The notes under the pieces: model-generated | What the model was told of the DNA's origin: nothing | What the model saw: only the letters and a program-made list of their open reading frames with translations | The model's database searches: none | DNA from: FEN-1250 sp039918615 | Lineage (GTDB): Bacteria > Gemmatimonadota > Gemmatimonadetes > Gemmatimonadales > Gemmatimonadaceae | Reading direction: 5' to 3' | Length of the DNA: 36,706 nt | Assembly: GCA_039918615.1 (NCBI GenBank) | Contig: JBDSHG010000156.1 | Coordinates: forward strand, 1-36,706 | In this document: positions 31,127 to 36,706 of the stretch, one piece after another | Position numbering within the stretch: position 1 is the first letter of the stretch | How the letters are laid out: each line of letters starts with the position of its first letter | Translations under genes and position numbers: made by a program

Positions 31127-31156
31127 ACAATAGACGTCCGGGGCGTGATACTGCAA
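31127..31156 (-). promoter_or_regulatory. Candidate promoter of the riboswitch-peptidase transcript
   Basis: TTGCAG (31156-31151), an 18-base spacer and TATTGT (31132-31127) lie on the minus strand, each element matching four of six consensus bases. Transcription would begin near 31120, giving a leader of about 130 bases that contains a hairpin at 31106-31084 and then the aptamer. The position fits, but the elements are weak. Confidence 0.4.
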
Positions 31157-31192
31157 CCCATTTGTTGTTCTCTAGGTTGACTGGCCAGCAAG

Positions 31193-32116
31193 TCAGTAGA
31201 TGAACACTGGCGTTCCGACCGGTATAATGCTGTAGAGGTACGCAATGTCCTCGTTGCGAAGCCGAACACAGCCGTGGCTGACTGCCTTCCCTATCGAAAG
31301 CGGCTCGTCTGTGCCGTGGAGGGCGTATCCGTCACCTATGTTAAGCCTGTGACCGCCTAGCGTACCCTTGTACTTCCGCTGGTTCGTTCCATACGGCGGC
31401 ACAATGATGTTGCCTCCTGCGGTGATCTCGTGGCCCTCCTTCGCCTCGAGCGGGATCTCCGCGCCGTCCGCCCCGCGCTTTACCACATCGTTTCCGTCAA
31501 CTTCGATCATCGTTCCATCCCCGCCCGGGATCGCCTTCTTTCGGTCGAGCGCCATGATCCCAAGCCCCTTCTTCTTGGCCTGCTCCACGTAATGCCAGTC
31601 GGGCGGCACCCAGACGGGGTCCAACTCCTTGCTCTGCACCACCAGACGTCCGCGAGGAGTATCGAACTTGAACTCCTGCCGAGTCCCTTGTTTCTGGACG
31701 AGCGTTTTGCCGCTCCCAACCGCGACCTGCGTGGAATAGAGCGTCGTGTCTCCCGACTTGTACCAGAGCCGACGATCCTCGATGCTCACCACGATGTACG
31801 GCTTCGTCGCCGTGCTGTCCGGCTCGGTGGCCAGCATCGTCTGCAGCGAATCCGACACCGTGCCGGCCTTCCGGCTCACATCGTCGAGGAGCTCCCAGTT
31901 CTGGTTGAAGACGATCCGGTTGATATCGCGCTGAAAGCGCACGCGCAGCGTGGAGTAGACCAGTGCGCTGCTGGCAATCCCAAGCGCCAGCGTGATTCCG
32001 ATGGCGCCCGCCATGTACTTCCATCCATCGCGCGGCACCTCTGGCGGCGTAAATGCCGGCCGGGGCCGAATGGGACGTGGTGCGGGAGTCGGAGCGTCAT
32101 CGCCAGGTATCGTCAT
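31193..32116 (-). CDS. L,D-transpeptidase (YkuD domain), active form
   Basis: A 307-residue membrane-anchored enzyme. A Pro-rich cytosolic start is followed by one transmembrane helix (about 34-56). Residues 105-307 form an extended YkuD domain. Its catalytic signature is complete: H267 in YALHGTDEP, then SHGCVRL with H281, C283 and R285. These enzymes make 3-3 peptidoglycan cross-links or attach proteins or lipoproteins to the wall in the periplasm. ATG 32116 lies 5 bases after the stop of the upstream gene, a shorter paralog without the catalytic residues, so both come from one transcript. The stop is about 200 bases before the riboswitch-peptidase gene on the same strand. Confidence 0.92.
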   Translation of the reverse strand: MTIPGDDAPTPAPRPIRPRPAFTPPEVPRDGWKYMAGAIGITLALGIASSALVYSTLRVRFQRDINRIVFNQNWELLDDVSRKAGTVSDSLQTMLATEPDSTATKPYIVVSIEDRRLWYKSGDTTLYSTQVAVGSGKTLVQKQGTRQEFKFDTPRGRLVVQSKELDPVWVPPDWHYVEQAKKKGLGIMALDRKKAIPGGDGTMIEVDGNDVVKRGADGAEIPLEAKEGHEITAGGNIIVPPYGTNQRKYKGTLGGHRLNIGDGYALHGTDEPLSIGKAVSHGCVRLRNEDIAYLYSIIPVGTPVFIY

Positions 32117-32121
32117 ATCAC

Positions 32122-32802
32122 TCAGTAAAAATAGACTACGGTGCCGCGCTGCAGATTCGGCGCAACCGCCCTCAGGTCCTCGGCGCTCACCCGGAGGCTC
32201 CCGGGCAGCACGTACGACGAATCGTTGAGCGGGCCGACGCTGGGCAACGAATAGATGACGGTGCCCCCATTGAGGACGATTGCCACCGGCCCGAGAGCAC
32301 CGACCAGCGATGCCGACGCGGGCTGCGGCACCCCTCGATCCGCATACACCCACGACGGCACCTCCCATGCGTCCTTCGGACCGAGGATTTTCTCGACCGT
32401 GCGGGTGCCTCGCGGGGCGGCCATGTGGAGCGTGTCCTTCCCGGCGCCGAGGCGTTTTTCCTGCGCCACTTCGACCCCCATCTCGCGGAGCAGCGCGCCG
32501 TCGCGCTCGAGGTACATCCTGCCGCTATCGACGGCGACCGCGAGATGGATCTCCTTATCGATCCTGGCCTGCCGCCGAAGCAGCTCCATCATCATCGCGA
32601 GGCGCTTCTCGTTCGCGTTGGTGACGGCATCGCTGCGCCGGCGCTCGACGTCACTCATCCCCGCGCGCAGCCGCGCCACCTCGTGCTCGTAGGCGACGCG
32701 CTTGTAGAGCACCCATGCGTCGATCGCGAGCAGACCGACGATGATGACGGCAACCGCCGCGGTGAACGCCGGGTGCTTTCGGCGAAAATCGGAGAAGGGC
32801 AT
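32122..32802 (-). CDS. Degenerate YkuD paralog (predicted pseudo-transpeptidase)
   Basis: A 226-residue protein with a transmembrane helix (about 12-32), a coiled-coil-like segment (40-85: EHEVARLRAGMSDVERRRSDAV and on), and a domain that lines up with the downstream L,D-transpeptidase: MYLERDGALLREMGVEV against LWYKSGDTTLYSTQVAV, PRGTRTVEKILGP.DAWEVPSWVY against PRGRLVVQSKELDPVWVPPDWHY, and the ends GTVVYFY against GTPVFIY. At the active site, SHGCVRL is replaced by LPGSLRV, so the His is Pro200 and the catalytic Cys is Ser202, and the upstream HGT is also lost. It probably cannot catalyse transpeptidation. A structural or regulatory partner role for the active enzyme is inferred. The frame is intact, so this is not a decaying pseudogene. 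Confidence 0.75.
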   Translation of the reverse strand: MPFSDFRRKHPAFTAAVAVIIVGLLAIDAWVLYKRVAYEHEVARLRAGMSDVERRRSDAVTNANEKRLAMMMELLRRQARIDKEIHLAVAVDSGRMYLERDGALLREMGVEVAQEKRLGAGKDTLHMAAPRGTRTVEKILGPKDAWEVPSWVYADRGVPQPASASLVGALGPVAIVLNGGTVIYSLPSVGPLNDSSYVLPGSLRVSAEDLRAVAPNLQRGTVVYFY

Positions 32803-32847
32803 CAGGCGATGTGAGAGGGGGCGGTAACGTGCGGCCGCCGGGCAATG

Positions 32848-33915
32848 CTAGCGCGGAACGATGCGCAGGACATCGAGGATGGGTACCCCGGAAGGCTCGC
32901 TTCGTCCCGCGCGCACTCGCGCCAGCACCATGATGTAGCTGAGCGGCGGCAGGGCGCGCGCACTGGCGACGAGGGTCGATGGAAGCGCGAGGTAGAGCAG
33001 CGAGCTCTCGCTCCCCGGGCCGCGCGCAAGGAGGTACGGCTCGTCGGGCGCGAGTCCCTTGCGCAGCGGATCCGCCGCCTGCACCGCGATCGCCTGCACC
33101 ACCCACCGCACCGTCGATCCCTTGTAGTGATCCGGGTCCGAGCGAAGGTCCGCGGCGCTCACCGCGCTCACCGACGAGCTGTCCACCGGAATCAGCTCGC
33201 TCTCGCGCACCCACCCTTCGGTCTGCACGCGCGCCCAGCCGTGGTCGCGCGCGACGATGCGCACGCGCGCGGCCGAATCCGCGGTGCCAGACGGTGTGCC
33301 GTCCGGCGCGGCGCGGAGCACGAGTGGATGCGCGGCGGCAAAATCCCCGGGTGCGATCGAGGCATCGGGCTTCGGCGCCACGGCCGGCGCAGCGGGCGCG
33401 GTCGCGCCGCGCGCCGGAAGTGATGCTACGCGCTGCGGCGCACCCTGCGTCGATGGCGCGCGCACGGGCGCCCCACCCACCAGCGCCGGCGCCTTCACCG
33501 TCGGCGCCTTCAGCTCGCGCGTCTGCACCCACGCGTCGCGCCTCACGCGGAACCAGTCGCCCGAGACCGACTGCCTGTCTACTGTCATCCCATCCTCGAT
33601 GACGGCGATGATCGGTGACGAAGCGGCCGCGCTCGCGCGCAATGCCGCGCCGCTCGACGCGTGCACCGTCAGCTCATCCTTCTTCGCGGTGACGACGCTC
33701 TTGTGAAGAAATCCTTCGATCGTCACGGCGGTCCAATCCGCCTTCGTCGCGCCAGTCTTCACCGCGGCGCCGACGCGCATCGTCGCGACGAGCCGGCCGT
33801 CGGGCGACACGCGCACCGCCGTCGCCGTCGCCGCCGCCGCAGTGGTCTGTGCGCCGACCCTCGATGACGCGGAAGCCACGAGCACGCACAGCAGCACGAG
33901 CGAATTAGACCGCAT
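32848..33915 (-). CDS. Exported multi-SH3-like domain protein
   Basis: A 355-residue protein with a clear signal peptide (RSNSLVLLCVLVASASSRVGA). Three bacterial SH3-like segments can be seen: about 35-75 (VRVSPDGRLVATMRVGAAVKTG), 80-135 (LTVHASSGAALRASAAASSPIIAVIEDG, ending GDWFRVRRDAWVQTREL) and 195-245 (LVLRAAPDG, ending HGWARVQTEGWVRESEL). A Pro/Ala-rich linker separates the last two. The C-terminal 100 residues (STVRWVVQAIAVQAADPLRKGL and on) are a further beta-rich region that I do not recognise. SH3b domains often bind peptidoglycan peptides. The stop is 45 bases before the pseudo-transpeptidase gene, so SH3 protein, pseudo-YkuD and YkuD may form an operon. Its promoter lies in the 84-base gap opposite gpmI. 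Confidence 0.82.
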   Translation of the reverse strand: MRSNSLVLLCVLVASASSRVGAQTTAAAATATAVRVSPDGRLVATMRVGAAVKTGATKADWTAVTIEGFLHKSVVTAKKDELTVHASSGAALRASAAASSPIIAVIEDGMTVDRQSVSGDWFRVRRDAWVQTRELKAPTVKAPALVGGAPVRAPSTQGAPQRVASLPARGATAPAAPAVAPKPDASIAPGDFAAAHPLVLRAAPDGTPSGTADSAARVRIVARDHGWARVQTEGWVRESELIPVDSSSVSAVSAADLRSDPDHYKGSTVRWVVQAIAVQAADPLRKGLAPDEPYLLARGPGSESSLLYLALPSTLVASARALPPLSYIMVLARVRAGRSEPSGVPILDVLRIVPR

Positions 33916-33999
33916 CGCTGGATGGGGGATGGATGGTCGGGTACATTTCCGAGGCTGGGATTGCGCCGCAGTATACGTTCGAACTCTCACTGAGCAAAG

Positions 34000-35550
34000 A
34001 TGTCGACTACGCGCAAGCGCCCAGTCGTGTTGTTGGTGCTGGATGGATGGGGCTATCGTCCAGAGCGGGATGGGAACGCGATCGCGATGGCGCGCACGCC
34101 CACCTGGGATGCGCTCTGGTCCGGCACCTCGCGCACGCTGCTGCACGCGTCCGGACTGCCCGTCGGCCTCCCCGAAGGACAGATGGGGAACAGCGAAGTC
34201 GGGCATCTGAACCTCGGCGCCGGCCGCGTGGTCCCGCAGGATCTCGTGCGCATCAACGGCGCGATCGACGACGGGTCGTTCTTCCGCAACGAGACCCTGC
34301 TCGAGACGTGCGCCGCCGTGCGCGCGAGCGGCGGCACGCTGCACCTCGCGGGACTCATCGGGAACGGCGGCGTGCACGCGGTCGACAAGCATCTCTTCGC
34401 GCTCATCGACCTGGCCGAGCGCGAGAAGGTGCCGCACGTCGCCATCCACGCGTTGCTCGATGGACGCGACACGCTGCCGCGGTCCGCACTCGGCTTCATG
34501 GAGCAGACGCTCGAGCGCGCGAAGGGGCGCGCCGAGGTGGCCTCGGTCGGCGGGAGATATCACGGGATGGACCGCGACCGCCGCTGGTCGCGCACGGAGC
34601 TCTGGTACCGCGCGATGATGCAGGGCGTTGGTCCCCGCGCGCCGGATGCGCTCACCGCAATTCGCGCCGCCTACGAGCGCGGCGAAAGCGACGAGTTCAT
34701 GCAGCCAGTGGTGATCGTACGGAACGAGCTGCCCGTCGCGACGGTACGAGAAGGCGATGCGATCATCTTCTTCAACTACCGCTCGGACCGGATGCGCCAG
34801 ATCACGCGCGCGGTCACGGAGGATCCGTTCGACGGCTTCGACGTCCGCGGGCGCCCATCGATCAAGGTCGTCACGATGACGCAGTACGACGAGACGTACG
34901 ACGTCCCCGTCGTCTTTCCACCCTTCACCCTCGCGCGCGTGGTGGCCGAGGTGATTTCGACGCACGGCGGCACGCAGTTCCGCACCGCCGAGACCGAGAA
35001 GTACGCGCACGTGACCTACTTCTTCAACGCAGGGCACGAGACGGCGTACAAGGGCGAGGTGCGGGAGCTGGTGCCGAGCCAGAAGGTGGCGACGTACGAT
35101 CTCGCGCCCGAGATGAGCGCCTACGGCGTGACGGACGTGTTGTGCAAGGCGATCAGCGCGCGCAACTACGACTTCATCCTCTGCAACTACGCCAATGGCG
35201 ACATGGTGGGGCACACCGGCGTGATCCCGGCCGCGATCAAGGCGGTGGAGACGGTCGACGAATGTCTCGCGCGCGTGATCGCTGCCGCACAGCGGGCGGA
35301 CGCGCGCGTCCTCCTCACCGCGGACCACGGGAACTGCGAAATGATGATCGACCCCGCGACGGGCGGGCCGCACACCGCACACACGACGAACCTGGTTCCA
35401 CTGGTTATTGTCGATCCGGATGGTGATCGTCCGCTGCGCGCCGGCGGTGCGCTGCGCGATGTAGGACCAACGGTACTGGAGATGCTCGGCGTGGAGAAGC
35501 CCACCGAGATGACCGGGATCGACCTCAGAGAGATGGGAGCCGCATCGTGA
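34000..35550 (+). CDS. gpmI: 2,3-bisphosphoglycerate-independent phosphoglycerate mutase
   Basis: A 516-residue Mn-dependent glycolytic enzyme that interconverts 3- and 2-phosphoglycerate. Motifs: VLLVLDGWGYRPERDGNAIAMARTP at the N-terminus (metal Asp), PEGQMGNSEVGHLNLGAGRVV with the catalytic Ser, HALLDGRDTLP, GGRYHGMDRDRRW, IIFFNYRSDRMRQ, EKYAHVTYFFN and the C-terminal LLTADHGNCEMM, GGPHTAHT metal motifs. Length is normal. It is divergent from the SH3-protein gene, with an 84-base gap that must hold both promoters. Its stop overlaps the GTG of the next gene by 4 bases, an unexpected coupling of a glycolytic gene to an outer-membrane-type protein. Confidence 0.97.
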   Translation: MSTTRKRPVVLLVLDGWGYRPERDGNAIAMARTPTWDALWSGTSRTLLHASGLPVGLPEGQMGNSEVGHLNLGAGRVVPQDLVRINGAIDDGSFFRNETLLETCAAVRASGGTLHLAGLIGNGGVHAVDKHLFALIDLAEREKVPHVAIHALLDGRDTLPRSALGFMEQTLERAKGRAEVASVGGRYHGMDRDRRWSRTELWYRAMMQGVGPRAPDALTAIRAAYERGESDEFMQPVVIVRNELPVATVREGDAIIFFNYRSDRMRQITRAVTEDPFDGFDVRGRPSIKVVTMTQYDETYDVPVVFPPFTLARVVAEVISTHGGTQFRTAETEKYAHVTYFFNAGHETAYKGEVRELVPSQKVATYDLAPEMSAYGVTDVLCKAISARNYDFILCNYANGDMVGHTGVIPAAIKAVETVDECLARVIAAAQRADARVLLTADHGNCEMMIDPATGGPHTAHTTNLVPLVIVDPDGDRPLRAGGALRDVGPTVLEMLGVEKPTEMTGIDLREMGAAS

Positions 35551-36233
35551 AGCTCGTACACACCGCCGCACTGCTCTGCCTGGGCGCCGCACCGCTCGCC
35601 GCGCAGGTGGGAAGCGCGCCGGACAAGAGCCCGTACCAGGACTTCAACTATCACCAGGACTTCTCGATCTGGGGCGGCTACTTCGGAGGCAATAAGGGCC
35701 AGGTGGGAATCGGACCGCAGTCGAGCCCGATCTTCGGTGTGCGCTACGGGCTGCACATTGGCGGGCCGGCGGAGTTCGTCTTCCGGATCGGGCGGGCGTC
35801 GTCGATCCGCAACGTCGTCGACCCCACCAAGATCGGGACAGCGCGCGACCTTGGCAAAGTCTCCGACCCGATCTGGATCGCGGATGCCGGAGTCAACCTC
35901 GCGCTCACCGGGCAGAAGAGCTTTCACCACTTCATACCGGAGGTCGGCTTCGGAGGCGGAGTGGCGACGAGCCGCAACGCGCAGGATGTGGGCGGCTACC
36001 GCTTCGGCACCGGCTTTGCAATTCACGGCACCGCGGGGCTCAAGTTGGTTACCCATGGCCCATGGGGGGCGCGTCTCGACGTTACGGACTACTTCTGGCA
36101 GCTCTCGTATCCGGGCGCGTATTTTCTTGCGCCGACCGGCGGCACCGCGGTGTTATCCTCGCGTCAAGTCCAGAATGAGTGGACGCAGAACGCCGTCATC
36201 TCGTTCGGGGTCACGTACATCTTCTCACGCTAG
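35547..36233 (+). CDS. Predicted outer-membrane beta-barrel protein
   Basis: A 228-residue protein with a signal peptide (KLVHTAALLCLGAAPLAAQ, cut after AxA) followed by alternating amphipathic strands (FSIWGGYFGG, FGVRYGLHIGGPAEFVFRIGRASS, WIADAGVNLALTG, FIPEVGFGGGVATS, GFAIHGTAGLKLV, GARLDVTDYFWQ) and a closing strand VISFGVTYIFSR typical of small eight-stranded barrels. The GTG start overlaps the gpmI stop by 4 bases. A small porin-like or OmpW/OmpA-like barrel is the best description; no specific family is recognised. It suggests a Gram-negative envelope. A BON-domain gene follows 12 bases later. Confidence 0.78.
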   Translation: MKLVHTAALLCLGAAPLAAQVGSAPDKSPYQDFNYHQDFSIWGGYFGGNKGQVGIGPQSSPIFGVRYGLHIGGPAEFVFRIGRASSIRNVVDPTKIGTARDLGKVSDPIWIADAGVNLALTGQKSFHHFIPEVGFGGGVATSRNAQDVGGYRFGTGFAIHGTAGLKLVTHGPWGARLDVTDYFWQLSYPGAYFLAPTGGTAVLSSRQVQNEWTQNAVISFGVTYIFSR

Positions 36234-36245
36234 TCGAGGCCCAGC

Positions 36246-36706
36246 ATGGCACAGGATTTTGAAAACGTATTCGACCTCGACGATTTGAGCGACGCGGAGC
36301 TGCGCGCGCTCGTGCGCGATCAGCTCGCACAGGATGACGCGATCGACGTCGACGGTATTCTCGTGCACGTGAAGGACGGCTACGTCACCCTCTCCGGCCG
36401 CGTCGGCACCGAGGGCGAGAAGCAGATCGCCGATCATGTGCTGAGCGATGTCATCGGCCTCGAGAGCTATGCGAACGAGCTGTTCGTAGATCCGATACGT
36501 CGCGATCAGGAGCCGGAGGCAGCGGACGACGCGGTCGCCCGCGCCGCCGAACGCAGCGACAGCTCGCTGCTCGGCGGAAGCGATCTCTCCGCAACCGACG
36601 ACGAGGCGCAGCGGGCGACGGACAACGATGATGCGTCGCTCTACGGCACGCGGAACATGGAGAGTGTGATGGAAAATGGTGTGCCGTGGATCCCGCCGGA
36701 TGAGCC
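36246..36706 (+). CDS. BON-domain protein, 3' end outside window
   Basis: An open frame from ATG 36246 runs without a stop to the window end (153 codons visible). Residues about 17-82 form a BON domain: LRALVRDQLAQDDAIDVDGI, then VHVKDGYVTLSGRVGTEGEKQ and IADHVLSDVIGLESYANELFVD, the alpha-beta-beta-alpha pattern with the conserved GxVxLxGxV core. After it comes an acidic, Ala/Asp/Ser-rich segment. No signal peptide is visible, so it is probably cytosolic. BON domains in other proteins are linked to lipid or membrane binding and osmotic stress. It lies 12 bases after the outer-membrane-type gene on the same strand and probably shares its transcript. Confidence 0.85.
   Translation, partial: MAQDFENVFDLDDLSDAELRALVRDQLAQDDAIDVDGILVHVKDGYVTLSGRVGTEGEKQIADHVLSDVIGLESYANELFVDPIRRDQEPEAADDAVARAAERSDSSLLGGSDLSATDDEAQRATDNDDASLYGTRNMESVMENGVPWIPPDE

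Noticed and set aside
33916..35592. An upstream in-frame extension of the SH3 protein gene running opposite gpmI
   Set aside because: The extension is antisense to gpmI, a highly conserved gene, and the signal peptide at ATG 33915 marks the true start.
1..36706. tRNA, rRNA, CRISPR array, insertion sequence, prophage or defence system
   Set aside because: No cloverleaf, ribosomal RNA core sequence, regularly spaced repeats, transposase, integrase, phage structural gene or recognisable restriction or defence gene was seen on either strand.

Overview
The window is high-GC bacterial chromosome, gene-dense on both strands, with many 4-base stop/start overlaps and frequent GTG starts. No rRNA, tRNA, CRISPR array, insertion sequence or phage gene was seen. 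The gene mix suggests a Gram-negative-type, menaquinone-using soil or freshwater bacterium: an outer-membrane-type protein, ECF sigma circuits, several exported proteins rich in Ala/Pro, and a UbiA/UbiX/UbiD/MenG set. Gemmatimonadota fits best, but this is an inference from style and gene content, since no rRNA is present.

Layout. 3-923: 3' part of a UvrC-like gene. 927-5979 (minus): menG-ubiD-ubiA-ubiX-phosphoesterase operon (late menaquinone steps), ending with an exported TonB-C-like protein. 6101-9311 (plus): ECF sigma factor, ZAS-type anti-sigma factor, a membrane protein with a polymer-forming region and a toastrack-like protein, which looks like an envelope-stress operon. Then come a YpfJ-type zinc protease and a YihY/BrkB membrane protein. 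11248-16712 (minus): MATE exporter, Mrp ATPase and NifU-C protein (Fe-S assembly), NrnA-type DHH phosphodiesterase, and an APC amino-acid permease with a clear terminator.

17000-24961 (plus): a seven-gene, fully overlapping surface-glycan cluster. It holds a GT4 glycosyltransferase, two CapK/PaaK-like adenylate-forming enzymes, two paralogous GNAT proteins flanking a FemAB-like protein, and a Wzx-type flippase. No polymerase is present. 24949-29225 (minus): guaB, a polar amino-acid ABC transporter whose binding protein is fused to its permease, and a DUF1232 protein.

29400-33915 (minus) is the most unusual part, a cell-wall block. It holds an M15-type peptidase with an EF-hand/dockerin-like calcium loop, preceded by what looks like a class I cyclic-di-GMP riboswitch whose closing stem contains the Shine-Dalgarno sequence. 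Upstream of it lie an active L,D-transpeptidase, a truncated paralog in which the catalytic Cys and His are replaced, and a multi-SH3 exported protein. 34000-36706 (plus): gpmI, an outer-membrane-type protein and a BON-domain protein cut by the window end.

Together the window links envelope biogenesis (surface glycan, peptidoglycan cross-linking and trimming, envelope stress) with housekeeping genes. The best candidates for something new are the predicted c-di-GMP-controlled peptidase with its transpeptidase/pseudo-transpeptidase neighbours, and the CapK-CapK-GNAT-FemAB-GNAT-flippase cassette.
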